Shown one piece after another: positions 17,021 through 25,977 of a stretch of DNA of 63,497 nucleotides. The stretch covers positions 1-63,497 of the forward strand of contig JAZTYK010000026.1 in NCBI GenBank assembly GCA_045636925.1, written 5' to 3'. A program made the translations under genes and the position numbers. The stretch's first letter is position 1. The number at the start of each line of letters is the position of its first letter. The notes beneath the pieces were generated by a model. The model searched no databases. It was not told the DNA's origin and was given only the letters and a program-made list of their open reading frames with translations. This DNA comes from JAZTYK01 sp045636925 (GTDB lineage Bacteria > Bacillota > Clostridia > Oscillospirales > Butyricicoccaceae).

Positions 17021-17530
17021 TTGATAAAAAGGATGAGAAAACATGTCTGTGGAAAACGCAATTTTCTTTTGACCCGTACATCCAATTTCAGCAAGCAAGC
17101 CATCAGTAAATACAAGACCTATCAACTGCAAAAAACCAATCCCGGCGTTTCCGGTGTGGGTCACACCTTTTCATACCGCGGTGATCTTCGTGTCGGTACG
17201 CATACTTATATCAACGGCGGCACCTTCCTTGCTGCAAAAGGAACCAGCATCACCATCGGTGACCACTGTATGATTTCTTATGATGTCACGATGCGCACCG
17301 ACTCCCACATTCACACTTCTACCGAGATTCCCATGATCATGCAGTGTTCGGAAGCCAAGGACATTGTCATTGGCAATGACGTTTGGGTGGGCCACGGCGC
17401 GTATATCATGCCTGGCATCACCATTGGCAACGGTGCAATTGTTGGCGCAAAAGCTGTCGTCACCAAGGATGTAGAACCCTATACCATCGTCGGTGGAGTC
17501 CCTGCCCGCCTTATCGGTCGACGTTCTTAA
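17021..17530 (+). CDS. Hexapeptide-repeat (left-handed beta-helix) acyltransferase
   Basis: 169 residues. Residues ~45-168 carry isoleucine-rich hexapeptide turns (ITIGDHCMISYDVTMRTDSH, IVIGNDVWVGHGAYIMPGITIGNGAIVGAKAVVTKDV) ending in the family signature PARLIGRRS, as in maltose/galactoside or serine acetyltransferase-like enzymes. The likely catalytic His is in MRTDSH. The start is uncertain: TTG 17021 or ATG 17033, both with poor ribosome sites. The N-terminus is basic. The substrate is unknown; polysaccharide or antibiotic acetylation are both possible. Confidence 0.85.
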   Translation: MIKRMRKHVCGKRNFLLTRTSNFSKQAISKYKTYQLQKTNPGVSGVGHTFSYRGDLRVGTHTYINGGTFLAAKGTSITIGDHCMISYDVTMRTDSHIHTSTEIPMIMQCSEAKDIVIGNDVWVGHGAYIMPGITIGNGAIVGAKAVVTKDVEPYTIVGGVPARLIGRRS

Positions 17531-17562
17531 ACAAACACTGCCACTACAAAAGAAAATACGAC

Positions 17563-17592
17563 AAACACACCGGATACCCCGGTGTGTTTTTT
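17563..17592 (+). terminator. Intrinsic terminator of the acyltransferase gene
   Basis: AAACACACCGG-loop-CCGGTGTGTTT followed by TTTATTTT. Confidence 0.8.
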
Positions 17593-17606
17593 ATTTTCAA
17601 CACATC

Positions 17607-17638
17607 AAAAGGGAGAGACTCTGCAGTCTCTCCCTTTT
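17607..17638 (-). terminator. Intrinsic terminator of argG-argH-argF
   Basis: AAAAGGGAGAGACT-CTGC-AGTCTCTCCCTTTT, a 14-base perfect stem. Confidence 0.88.
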
Positions 17639-17653
17639 GACCAATCTATTCTT

Positions 17654-18664
17654 TTATGCAAAATCCAGAATATCCACATCTGCCAGCGTCGCCATCATAA
17701 TGGCCTTGATGGCATGCATACGGTTTTCGGCCTCTTCAAAGACCACGGATGCTTCGCTCTCAAAGACCTCGTTGGTGACTTCCAGCTCACTGAGGCCAAA
17801 GGCGTCACAGATGTTCTTGCCCACCTTGGTCTTTTTATCGTGATAAGCGGGCAGGCAATGCATAAACTTGGCACCCGGCTTGGCCAGAGCCATTTTCTCA
17901 CTGTCTACCTGATAGGGCAGCATCTGCCAAATGCGCTTTTCCCAAACCTCGGCAGGCTCGCCCATGGATACCCAAACGTCGGTGTACAGCACATCGGCAT
18001 CCACCACAGCTGCTTTGGGATCCTCGATAAACTCCAGCACAGCGCCGGTCTCGGCGGCGAGTTTCTGGCAAAGCTCGATCAAGTGTTCCTCGGGGAAATA
18101 GGGTTTGGGCGCAGCTGCTACAAAATGCATGCCCATCTTTGCGCAGCCGATCATCAGTGAGTTGCCCATATTGTATCGGGCATCACCCAAATACACCAGT
18201 TTGATTCCCTTCAGCTTGCCAAATTGTTCCTTGATGGTCAAAAAGTCGGCAATGACCTGCGTGGGATGATATTCGTTGGTCAGGCCATTCCAAACGGGAG
18301 CAGGAGAGAACTTTGCCAATTCCTCCACGATCTCCTGGCCATAGCCGCGGTACTCGATACCATCATACATCCGCCCCAGCACACGGGCGCTATCTGCAAT
18401 ACTCTCCTTGGTGCCGATCTGCGAGCTGCTCACATCCAGGAATGTAGAGCCCATGCCTAAGTCGTGGGCAGCAACCTCAAAGCTGCAGCGGGTTCGGGTA
18501 CTGGTTTTTTCAAAAATCAGGGCAATGTTCTTGCCTTCACAATAGCGATGGGGCACACCGGCACGTTTCAGCGCCTTCAAATGGCCGGCTTGATTGATCA
18601 AAGCCTCAATCTCTTCCGGTGTAAAATCCAGCAGGGTGAGAAAATCTCTTCCTTTGAACTTCAT
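17654..18664 (-). CDS. argF: Ornithine carbamoyltransferase ArgF
   Basis: 336 residues. Carbamoyl-phosphate loop STRTR (55-59), HPTQ in the middle (YHPTQVIADFLTI), ornithine site DVWVSMGEP, and the HCLP motif (FMHCLPAYH) near the C-terminus are all present. It makes citrulline from ornithine and carbamoyl phosphate. As last gene after argG and argH, its role is biosynthetic rather than catabolic: no arcA or arcC is nearby. The gap to argH is 13 bases. Confidence 0.95.
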   Translation of the reverse strand: MKFKGRDFLTLLDFTPEEIEALINQAGHLKALKRAGVPHRYCEGKNIALIFEKTSTRTRCSFEVAAHDLGMGSTFLDVSSSQIGTKESIADSARVLGRMYDGIEYRGYGQEIVEELAKFSPAPVWNGLTNEYHPTQVIADFLTIKEQFGKLKGIKLVYLGDARYNMGNSLMIGCAKMGMHFVAAAPKPYFPEEHLIELCQKLAAETGAVLEFIEDPKAAVVDADVLYTDVWVSMGEPAEVWEKRIWQMLPYQVDSEKMALAKPGAKFMHCLPAYHDKKTKVGKNICDAFGLSELEVTNEVFESEASVVFEEAENRMHAIKAIMMATLADVDILDFA

Positions 18665-18677
18665 GGGTCATTCTCCT

Positions 18678-20081
18678 TCACAAATTGGATTGCTCCGCGG
18701 CCTTTTTGCAAAACTCCCGCAGATAGGCAATCTGGGTCTTTACCGATTCCAGTCCCGTGCCGCCTGCAGAAGTGCGCTTTTCCACGCAGGTCAACAGGGC
18801 GATCTCGTCATACAGATCCGCTTCAAACAGCGGCGAATAGCTTTGGTATACTTCCAGCGGCAGAGCATCCAGCGTCGTGCCTTCGCTGATGCAGCGAGCC
18901 ACCAGAATGCCGGTGATCTGATAGGCAGCGCGGAAGGGCACACCTTTTTTTGTCAGGTAGTCTGCCAAGTCGGTAGCATTGATAAAACCACCCTTTGCGG
19001 CAGCCAGCATCTTGTCACCTTTCACTTTCATGGTGCGCAGCATGGGAGCAAAGACCCGCAGACACATCTGCGCGGTCTCAAAGGCATCAAACACGCCTTC
19101 CTTGTCCTCCTGCATATCCTTATTGTATGCCAAAGGCAGACCCTTCAGCATGGTCAACGCAGCCATCAAGTGTCCGTAGACACGGCCAGCTTTGCCGCGT
19201 ACCAGCTCGGCCATATCAGAGTTCTTCTTTTGGGGCATGATAGACGAACCGGTGGTGTAGGCATCGCTCAGCTCTACAAACTGGAACTCCCAGCTGGACC
19301 AGAGGATAATTTCCTCGCTCAACCGGGACAGATGCGTCATCAGCAACGCCAGAGCTGCACTCAGTTCCACGCAGAAATCACGATCAGACACGCCGTCCAG
19401 ACTGTTGAGTGCATAACCTCCGGAAAATCCCAGTGCTTCTGCCGTCATGGCACGATCAATGGGATAGGTGGTGCCGGCCAGGGCTGCACAGCCAAGCGGA
19501 GACACATCCATCCGCTTAACAGCATCCTGCAACCGACCCACATCCCGCTGCAGCATCATGCCATAGGCCAACAAATGATGCCCAAAGGTAATGGGCTGTG
19601 CGCGCTGCAGATGCGTATATCCGGGCATGACCGCGCTGGCATTGGCCTCGGCCTGCTCTACAATGGCATCCATCAGATTTAAAATCAGCGCCACAGTCTC
19701 CCGGGCCTGCACTTTCAGGTACAAACGGGTATCGGTGGCTACCTGATCATTACGGCTGCGGCCGGTATGCAGTTTTTTGCCCACATCACCCAGTCTGGCG
19801 GTCAACACGCTTTCCACAAAGGTGTGGATATCCTCAGCTTTGGGATCAATCTCCAACGCTCCGGACTCTATGTCCTCTGCAATTTGCCTTAGCCCCGCGC
19901 CTAGAGCTGCCCCCTCTTCGGGGCTGATGATGCCGCACTTTGCCAGCATGGCAGAATGCGCAATGCTGCCCTGAATATCCTGCTGAAACATTTTACTGTC
20001 CACGCGGATGGAAGAATTAAAGTCATCCGCGATGGCATCTACCTGTTGGGTGGCACGACCGGCCCACAGCTTTTTCATCAT
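18678..20081 (-). CDS. argH: Argininosuccinate lyase ArgH
   Basis: 467 residues. Fumarase/aspartase-superfamily signature GSSIMPQKKNSD near residue 278, the substrate loop HTGRSRNDQVATDTRL (about 104-119), and GYTHLQRAQP (catalytic His) are visible. It splits argininosuccinate to arginine and fumarate. Two ATGs in tandem (20081 and 20078) both follow GAGG closely; the exact one is not resolvable. It sits between argG and argF in one operon. Confidence 0.96.
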   Translation of the reverse strand: MMKKLWAGRATQQVDAIADDFNSSIRVDSKMFQQDIQGSIAHSAMLAKCGIISPEEGAALGAGLRQIAEDIESGALEIDPKAEDIHTFVESVLTARLGDVGKKLHTGRSRNDQVATDTRLYLKVQARETVALILNLMDAIVEQAEANASAVMPGYTHLQRAQPITFGHHLLAYGMMLQRDVGRLQDAVKRMDVSPLGCAALAGTTYPIDRAMTAEALGFSGGYALNSLDGVSDRDFCVELSAALALLMTHLSRLSEEIILWSSWEFQFVELSDAYTTGSSIMPQKKNSDMAELVRGKAGRVYGHLMAALTMLKGLPLAYNKDMQEDKEGVFDAFETAQMCLRVFAPMLRTMKVKGDKMLAAAKGGFINATDLADYLTKKGVPFRAAYQITGILVARCISEGTTLDALPLEVYQSYSPLFEADLYDEIALLTCVEKRTSAGGTGLESVKTQIAYLREFCKKAAEQSNL

Positions 20082-20092
20082 GGTAAAACCTC

Positions 20093-21322
20093 TTATTTCT
20101 TGTTCTTTGCGTTCACCTTGGCTTGAACCTTGATGGGCAAGCCAAACAGATTGATGAAGCCGGCAGACTCAGCCTGATCATAAGCACCGTCATCATCGCC
20201 AAAGGAAGCAATTTCAGCATCGTACAGGGAATAAGGAGAAGTAACACCGGCATTGATCATGTTGCCCTTGTACAGCTTCAGCTTTACTTCACCGGTGACA
20301 CACTTCTGCGTTTCATCCACAAAAGCAGACAGCGCTGCACGCAGGGGAGTATACCACTGACCGAAGTATACCAGCTCAGCAAACTTCTGGGCAACCAGTG
20401 CTTTATAATGCATGGTGTCACGATCCAGCGTAATGGTTTCCAGCACTTCGTGCGCCTTATACAGAATGGCGCCGCCGGGGGTTTCGTAAACACCGCGGGA
20501 CTTCATTCCCACCAGACGGTTCTCTACAATATCCAACAGACCTATGCCGTTTTCACCGCCAACCTTGTTCAGCGTCTCCACCAGCGTGATACCGTCCATC
20601 TTCTCACCGTTGACGGAAACAGGAACACCCTGTTCAAAACCGATGGTCACATAGGTGGGTACATCGGGAGCCTGCTCGGGAGAAACGCCCAGTTCCAGGA
20701 AGCCGGGCTTGTTGTAGGTGGGCTCATTGACGGGATCTTCCAGATCCAAACCTTCATGACTCAGATGCCACAGGTTCTTGTCCTTGGAATAACTGGTCTC
20801 ACGGGTAATCTTCAGGGGTACATTGTGTGCCTCTGCGTAGTCAATTTCCTCGTCACGAGATTTAATGTCCCACTCACGCCAAGGGGCGATAATGGGCATA
20901 TCGGGTGCCACAGACTTGACAGCCAGTTCAAAACGAACCTGGTCATTACCCTTGCCGGTACAGCCGTGAACGATAGCATCTGCGCCCTCTTTCAATGCAA
21001 TCTCTGCCAGCCGCTTGCCAATGATCGGACGGGCAAAGGCGGTGCCCAACAGATACTCTTCATACTTTGCACCCGCTTTCAGAGTGGGAAAAATATAATC
21101 CTCTACAAACTCTTTTTTCAGGTCTTCGATATACAGCTTGGCAGCACCGCTCTTCAGCGCTTTTTCTTCCAGACCCTCCAGCTCACTGGCCTGACCTACG
21201 TCGCCGGAAACTGCAATGATCTCGGGATCATTATAATTTTCTTTCAGCCAGGGAATGATAACAGAAGTATCCAGACCGCCGGAATATGCCAGTACGACTT
21301 TCTTGACCTTGCTCTTATCCAT
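20093..21322 (-). CDS. argG: Argininosuccinate synthase ArgG
   Basis: 409 residues. The N-type ATP pyrophosphatase P-loop YSGGLDTS (13-20) and the family block VHGCTGKGNDQVRFEL are present, with 'PWREWDIKSRDEEIDYA' and a C-terminal helix that makes the tetramer. It condenses citrulline and aspartate. AGGAGGAG sits 8 bases before the ATG. It is first in argG-argH-argF; the promoter lies in the divergent region to the right. Confidence 0.97.
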   Translation of the reverse strand: MDKSKVKKVVLAYSGGLDTSVIIPWLKENYNDPEIIAVSGDVGQASELEGLEEKALKSGAAKLYIEDLKKEFVEDYIFPTLKAGAKYEEYLLGTAFARPIIGKRLAEIALKEGADAIVHGCTGKGNDQVRFELAVKSVAPDMPIIAPWREWDIKSRDEEIDYAEAHNVPLKITRETSYSKDKNLWHLSHEGLDLEDPVNEPTYNKPGFLELGVSPEQAPDVPTYVTIGFEQGVPVSVNGEKMDGITLVETLNKVGGENGIGLLDIVENRLVGMKSRGVYETPGGAILYKAHEVLETITLDRDTMHYKALVAQKFAELVYFGQWYTPLRAALSAFVDETQKCVTGEVKLKLYKGNMINAGVTSPYSLYDAEIASFGDDDGAYDQAESAGFINLFGLPIKVQAKVNAKNKK

Positions 21323-21664
21323 GATATGCTCCTCCTATAACGCAATGCAGGTTATGCAAGTTTGTTTTTCGATATAATATTTATACACTATCGCGCATGA
21401 AAATACAATGTGTAACCTGCACAATTTTTCCTGTCACATCCCCTTTTCCTTTTTGCATCTCGGTGCATTTTTGCCAGTTTTCCCATGAGCATCAAGATTA
21501 TCAATGCTGTATTTACATATCTTTTCTTGCGTTTTATTCAATTAACGGTCATATTTATGCATATTTTTCCTTTTTTCCCCTTTCCCTTTACTTTCCAATA
21601 CAGATATGCTATTATAAAGTGTAATCATAATAATTTGTTTATTTATAAAGGAGTGGTTTTGTCA
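21323..21664. promoter_or_regulatory. Divergent intergenic region argG / CNNM gene
   Basis: 342 bases with no gene. Toward argG on the minus strand: -35 TTGTAT (21403-21408) and -10 TATAAA (21380-21385) with 17 bases between. CATGAAAATACAATG (21396-21410) loosely resembles an ArgR box. A 9-base inverted pair, TGCAGGTTA (21346-21354) and TAACCTGCA (21413-21421), flanks the promoter. Toward the CNNM gene on the plus strand: TTTACT (21587-21592), 17 bases, TATTAT (21610-21615), then AAAGGAG. Elements are read from the sequence; ArgR control is inference. Confidence 0.5.
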
Positions 21665-22657
21665 ATGGACAGTAGTAGTTGGACTTTATATGTTTTTCTG
21701 CTTCTGCTCATCCTGGGTGGCGGCTATTTTGCCGCTTCCGAAACGGTCTTTGCCAGCGTAAACCGCGTTCGCCTGCAAAACAAGGCAGATGATGGCAACG
21801 AACATGCAAAGACTGCGCTTTACATCACCGAGCATTTTGAAGAAGCTTTGTCTTCTATTTTGGTGGGTAATAACATCATGCATATTGGTACCGCCTCTTT
21901 GGCCACGTTGCTTGCGCAGCGGCTGTGGGGCGCAGGTTCTGTTGCCATAACCACGGTCGTGACCACGATCGTGGTGTTTTTCGTCAGCGAAATGCTGCCC
22001 AAGACACTGGCAGGCAGTCATTGCGATACCCTGGCACTGTGGCTGGCTCCCTCCCTTCGTTTTTTGATGCGCATGCTATATCCCATCTCTATTGTTTTCA
22101 CAAAAGTCAGCAATGTTATCAGCCACCTGTTCGGCAGCAAACCCACCCCCACCGTGACAGAAGAAGAACTGGTAGATTTGATTGATAACATGGAATCCGA
22201 TGACCCTGAGGTGGAAGCCCAAAACCAGCTTCTGCAATCGGCAATTGCCTTTGACCGCAAAACAGCCCAACAGGTTATGACCCCTTATGATCAGGCCGAT
22301 ACACTGGACGAAGCCCTTCCCCCCCGCGAGATCGTTGCATTTTGCAAAAGCAGCCGTCACAGCCGTGTACCCGTCATCCGCAAGGGCGGCACCAATGTCA
22401 TCGGTGTGCTTTTCCTCCGTGACTATATCAAATCCTGGATGGAAACCCGGGATAATACGCGTCTTCGCCCCTTGTTGCGCGCGCCCATGCTGGTGCCCCC
22501 TGATATTCCCATTGACGAACTGTTGCGCACCATGAGCCGCCGCAAAGTCCAGCTGGCGCTTGTAGGACACAGTTTGTCCGCGCCCCTGGGCGTTATTACC
22601 GCTGAAGATATCTTAGAGGAACTGGTTGGCGATTTTGGCGAAGCCGAAACCATCTAA
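21665..22657 (+). CDS. CNNM/CBS-domain transporter, short form (no CorC C-terminal domain)
   Basis: 330 residues from ATG 21665 (AAAGGAG 11 bases upstream). The N-terminal CNNM (DUF21) domain has 3-4 membrane helices, with SETVFASVNRVRLQNKADDGNEHAK and the conserved helix break VGNNIMHIGTASLATLL. Residues ~200-325 are a CBS pair ending EDILEELVGDFGEAE. The protein then stops, lacking the ~80-residue CorC_HlyC domain found in its neighbour. Such proteins export or sense divalent cations (Mg2+/Co2+). It is followed 51 bases later by a full-length paralog. Confidence 0.85.
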   Translation: MDSSSWTLYVFLLLLILGGGYFAASETVFASVNRVRLQNKADDGNEHAKTALYITEHFEEALSSILVGNNIMHIGTASLATLLAQRLWGAGSVAITTVVTTIVVFFVSEMLPKTLAGSHCDTLALWLAPSLRFLMRMLYPISIVFTKVSNVISHLFGSKPTPTVTEEELVDLIDNMESDDPEVEAQNQLLQSAIAFDRKTAQQVMTPYDQADTLDEALPPREIVAFCKSSRHSRVPVIRKGGTNVIGVLFLRDYIKSWMETRDNTRLRPLLRAPMLVPPDIPIDELLRTMSRRKVQLALVGHSLSAPLGVITAEDILEELVGDFGEAETI

Positions 22658-22708
22658 GCGTCCCCCTTGATTCCATATCCTGATTAAAAGACTGGAGTGT
22701 TTTGCTTT

Positions 22709-23962
22709 ATGGACAGTCCCTGGCTGCCATACATATTCATCGTATTCCTGCTGGTTTGCTCTGCTTTCTTCTCCGGATCAGAGATTGCTTATGCCAGCGT
22801 CAATAAGTTGCGCCTGAAGAAATGCGCAGAGCGCGGCGAGCGACGCAATGCCGGCCTCGCCTGTTCCATCCGCGACCACTATACCGAAGCGTTGTGCACG
22901 ATTTTGATTGGCAACAATCTTGTAAATATTGCCGCCTCCTCGGTAGCTACCGTCATTGCTATTAGTCTTGCAGGCGAAGCCGGCGCCGTATACGCCAGTG
23001 CCCTTATGACGGTATTTATCCTGTTGTTTGGCGAGATTCTTCCCAAGATTTTAGCCAAGCAGTACTGTGACAGTGTGGTTTATTACATTGCGCCGGTTTT
23101 GAAGTTTCTGATGGTTATTACCAAACCCATCGTAAAGGTGGTCCTCTTGGCCATGGACGCAATTTCCAAGCGTTTTGGCGGAAATGACGATTGCGACTGC
23201 GTCACCCCCGACGAACTTTCCATCATCATCGACACCGCCGAAAGCGAAAGCGTCATCGACGAAGACCGCAGTGAGCTGCTGCAGTCCGCATTGGATTTTG
23301 GCACCACCACCGTAGACGAAATCCTTACGCCCCGCGTAGACGTGAACATGCTGGACATTGACAGTACCCCCGAAGAAGTACTTGCCGCCGCTTGTGCATC
23401 CTCTCACTCCCGCCTGCCTGTATATCGGGAAGATGCCGACCACATCATCGGCGTACTGTACCTGAACCATTATTTCAAGCAAATCGCAGACGGCGCACAG
23501 ATCCCGCTGCAAGAGCAGCTTTATGAGCCCTGCTTCCTGCACCGTTCCACTTCGCTTCCCGTTGCATTGGCAGAGTTGCGCAAGCGTTCCATCTATCTGG
23601 CGGTAATTCTGGACGACTACGGCGGCACTTGTGGCATCATCACCATGGAAGATATTTTGGAAGAACTGGTGGGCGAAATGTGGGATGAGCACGACCGGGT
23701 TGTAGAGGAGTTCCAGATTCTCAGCCGAGGCTGTTACCGTGTCAGCGGCAGCATGAACATTTACGACATGCTGGAAGAACTGGATTTGAGTGAGCGTCTA
23801 TATGACGGCGACAGCACCACCGCTGCCGGCTGGGCCATGGAAAAGTTGGGCGAGCTGCCCGACGCCGGCGACAGCTTTGAGTTTGAAAACTTTACCGTCA
23901 CCATTGAACAAACCGAAGACCTGCGCATTTCTTCGCTGATCCTCCGTATAAAAGAAACATAA
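22709..23962 (+). CDS. CNNM/CorC hemolysin-family transporter, full length
   Basis: 417 residues from ATG 22709 (GGAG upstream; the earlier in-frame GTG overlaps it). CNNM domain with GSEIAYASVNKLRLKK and IGNNLVNIAASSVATVI, CBS pair (~195-320) ending TMEDILEELVGEMWDEHD, then a C-terminal CorC_HlyC domain (ILSRGCYRVSGSMNIYDMLEELD ... SLILRIKET). It is a paralog of the gene before it, with the same layout but longer. It is the last gene before a terminator. Confidence 0.9.
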   Translation: MDSPWLPYIFIVFLLVCSAFFSGSEIAYASVNKLRLKKCAERGERRNAGLACSIRDHYTEALCTILIGNNLVNIAASSVATVIAISLAGEAGAVYASALMTVFILLFGEILPKILAKQYCDSVVYYIAPVLKFLMVITKPIVKVVLLAMDAISKRFGGNDDCDCVTPDELSIIIDTAESESVIDEDRSELLQSALDFGTTTVDEILTPRVDVNMLDIDSTPEEVLAAACASSHSRLPVYREDADHIIGVLYLNHYFKQIADGAQIPLQEQLYEPCFLHRSTSLPVALAELRKRSIYLAVILDDYGGTCGIITMEDILEELVGEMWDEHDRVVEEFQILSRGCYRVSGSMNIYDMLEELDLSERLYDGDSTTAAGWAMEKLGELPDAGDSFEFENFTVTIEQTEDLRISSLILRIKET

Positions 23963-23967
23963 TCTCT

Positions 23968-24004
23968 CACCCCGGAACCACAAGTGTGTTCCGGGGTGTT
24001 TTTC
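23968..24004 (+). terminator. Intrinsic terminator of the CNNM pair
   Basis: ACCCCGGAAC-loop-GTTCCGGGGT followed by GTTTTT. Confidence 0.85.
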
Positions 24005-24039
24005 CATAAAAATATTTCTCGAAAATTGAAAAATAATGC

Positions 24040-24068
24040 TTGACATTGGGCATGCCTTATTGTATACT
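24040..24068 (+). promoter_or_regulatory. Promoter of tRNA-Val
   Basis: -35 TTGACA (24040-24045), 17-base spacer, -10 TATACT (24063-24068), 20 bases before the tRNA. Confidence 0.85.
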
Positions 24069-24087
24069 AAATAAGCGTTGAAGCGAT

Positions 24088-24164
24088 GGACGATTAGCTC
24101 ACTTGGCTAGAGCGCCTGTTTGACGTACAGGAGGTAACAGGTTCGATTCCTGTATCGTCCACCA
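24088..24164 (+). tRNA. tRNA-Val (anticodon GAC)
   Basis: Cloverleaf: acceptor GGACGAT/ATCGTCC, D arm GCTC...GAGC, anticodon stem CCTGT/ACAGG with loop TTGACGT (anticodon GAC), T arm ACAGG TTCGATT CCTGT, discriminator A and encoded CCA. It is followed by a terminator hairpin. Confidence 0.93.
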
Positions 24165-24167
24165 TCG

Positions 24168-24199
24168 AAGCACCTGCGAAAGCAGGTGCTTTTCTTTTT
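24168..24199 (+). terminator. Intrinsic terminator of tRNA-Val
   Basis: AAGCACCTGC-GAAA-GCAGGTGCTT followed by TTCTTTTT. Confidence 0.85.
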
Positions 24200-24216
24200 C
24201 CTCCGTGCAAGCGCAG

Positions 24217-24248
24217 AAAGACCCGTGCAAAAACTGCACGGGTCTTAT
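24217..24248 (-). terminator. Hairpin after mutY
   Basis: AAGACCCGTGCA-loop-TGCACGGGTCTT; strong stem just beyond the mutY stop, though the T-tract on the minus strand is short. Confidence 0.65.
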
Positions 24249-24249
24249 T

Positions 24250-25308
24250 TTATTCTTCTAAAAATTGGCGGAATGCCGTAGGCAAGGCATAGTCCCCCAC
24301 TCGCGCCGTAGCATCTGCCCAGACAAAGCCTCCTGCTTCCCGATTGCATTGAATGCTGATTCCGGTCATTTCCCATTCTACATGGGTAAAAACATGGCTG
24401 CGGTGCACCACACTTTGAGGATGCGCAGGCTCCACACCCCATTCGGCCGCCTGTCCCAGTGCCTGCTCTATCTCCAGTTCTCCGGCTATATTGGGTAGCT
24501 GCCAAAGCCCCGCAAGCAGTCCCTGATTTGGCCTGCGACACAAAGCCAGCTTGTCTCCGCACCACAGCAGCAGCACTGTCAGCTTCTCCTTGCGTCGAGG
24601 TTTCTTCTCGCCCTTCACCGGAAGCGCCTGGATTCGACCCTCCCGCTTGGCACAACACAAACTTGCCAGCGGACACTGGCCGCACAGCGGTGCGCCGTTG
24701 GGCACGCAGATCAAAGCCCCCAGTTCCATCAAAGCTTGGGTAAAGGCCCCGCACTGACCCAAAGGATAAATCTCCTCCAGCTCCGCGGCCACCGCCTTGC
24801 GGAAAGCCATGGAATCTATTGGCGTGTCATCTCCGGTAAACCGGGTGATGACACGCAGTACATTGCCGTCCACTGCCGCCTTTGGCTGCTCGAAACAAAT
24901 GGAAGCTATGGCACCCGCCGTATAGTCACCGATACCCGGCAAAGCGCGAATATCAGAATACGCACTTGGAAACATACCTTGATGTTTCTCACAGATGATT
25001 TGGGCAGCCTTTTGCAGATTCCGCACCCGGCTGTAATAACCGAGTCCTTCCCATAGCTTCAGCAATTTATCTTCTTCACAAACCGCCAACGAGGCAATAT
25101 CAGGAAGCGCCCGCAAAAATCGGGCATAATATCCCAACACGGCCTGTACTCGCGTCTGTTGCAGCATAATCTCAGACAGCCATACATGATAAGGATCTCG
25201 GTCCTGCCGCCAAGGCAGATCGCGCGCGTGCTGTACAAACCAATCCAACAGCAGTCCGGGAAGTTCTTTTGGAAGTGCCTTTGCACTATTTTGATTTTTA
25301 TCTGCCAT
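24250..25308 (-). CDS. mutY: A/G-specific adenine glycosylase MutY
   Basis: 352 residues from ATG 25308 (AAGGAGG 6 bases upstream). Helix-hairpin-helix with LPGIGDYTAGAIASICF and the catalytic Asp in KAAVDGNVLRVITR. A [4Fe-4S] loop has Cys residues at spacing C-x6-C-x2-C-x5-C (CVPNGAPLCGQCPLASLC). The C-terminal NUDIX-like domain contacts 8-oxoG. It removes adenine opposite 8-oxoguanine. The gene is alone and divergent from the zinc-ribbon gene. Confidence 0.95.
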   Translation of the reverse strand: MADKNQNSAKALPKELPGLLLDWFVQHARDLPWRQDRDPYHVWLSEIMLQQTRVQAVLGYYARFLRALPDIASLAVCEEDKLLKLWEGLGYYSRVRNLQKAAQIICEKHQGMFPSAYSDIRALPGIGDYTAGAIASICFEQPKAAVDGNVLRVITRFTGDDTPIDSMAFRKAVAAELEEIYPLGQCGAFTQALMELGALICVPNGAPLCGQCPLASLCCAKREGRIQALPVKGEKKPRRKEKLTVLLLWCGDKLALCRRPNQGLLAGLWQLPNIAGELEIEQALGQAAEWGVEPAHPQSVVHRSHVFTHVEWEMTGISIQCNREAGGFVWADATARVGDYALPTAFRQFLEE

Positions 25309-25378
25309 TCGGCACCTCCTTGTTTTTTCTACGTGTATCATATCATAATTTTATGCAAAAGCAAAGAGGTCATTGCCG

Positions 25379-25407
25379 TTGCATCACCATGCAAAACATG
25401 GTATAGT
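25379..25407 (+). promoter_or_regulatory. Promoter of the zinc-ribbon/thioesterase/LUD operon
   Basis: -35 TTGCAT (25379-25384), 17-base spacer, -10 TATAGT (25402-25407). Confidence 0.6.
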
Positions 25408-25445
25408 AAAGACAAGCAATCCACGTTTTACAGGAGGGATCACCC

Positions 25446-25964
25446 ATGAAATATTGTCCCCGTTGCCGTATCACACTGAAAAACGGATATTTTTCCTGTC
25501 CCAACTGCTTTGGCGAGATTTTAGATGCCAACAAGACTGAACTTGCTGCCCTGGAACAGCAGTGGATCACCCAATCGGCGCAGGAGGCCTTGGCCGCCCA
25601 GGAGCGGCAGGCGCAAATCGAAGAAGATGCCCTGAAAAAACAAGAATCCCGACAGCAACGGCTGGCTCGGGAATGGGTGGACAAGCTGGAAAACCTGCGC
25701 AAGCGTGGTGCAGATGGCTATTGGGAGTACGAAACGATCTCCATTCGCGACCTGTCTACCGGCTCTATCAATGCAAAGAAGGTAAAAGAATCTCTGTGCC
25801 GCATGGGCTGGGATGGTTGGGAACTGGTTACCGCCTATTCCAACGAAGTAGGCAGAACCGAGCATTCTCTTACCGGTAGCAAGGACCGCATCAACGCCAC
25901 CATTGGCGACACCATTTTGATCTTCCGCCGTTTTTGCCGCTTTGATGACGAAACCCAGTTGTAA
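25446..25964 (+). CDS. Zinc-ribbon protein with DUF4177-like C-terminus
   Basis: 172 residues. N-terminal zinc ribbon CPRC (residues 4-7) and CPNC (18-21); a charged coiled coil ~30-85 (Q/E-rich, ALAAQERQAQIEEDALKKQ); then a DUF4177-like beta domain ~95-165 (YWEYETISIRD ... MGWDGWELVTAYSNE ... DTILIFRRF). I do not know a function for this combination. It begins an operon: AGGAGG precedes the ATG, and the thioesterase-like gene starts 13 bases after its stop. Confidence 0.75.
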   Translation: MKYCPRCRITLKNGYFSCPNCFGEILDANKTELAALEQQWITQSAQEALAAQERQAQIEEDALKKQESRQQRLAREWVDKLENLRKRGADGYWEYETISIRDLSTGSINAKKVKESLCRMGWDGWELVTAYSNEVGRTEHSLTGSKDRINATIGDTILIFRRFCRFDDETQL

Positions 25965-25977
25965 AAAGGAGACAGTT

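Noticed and set aside
18678..18889. Other-frame overlaps inside argH/argF
   Set aside because: They are shadows of the arg genes with no own ribosome site.
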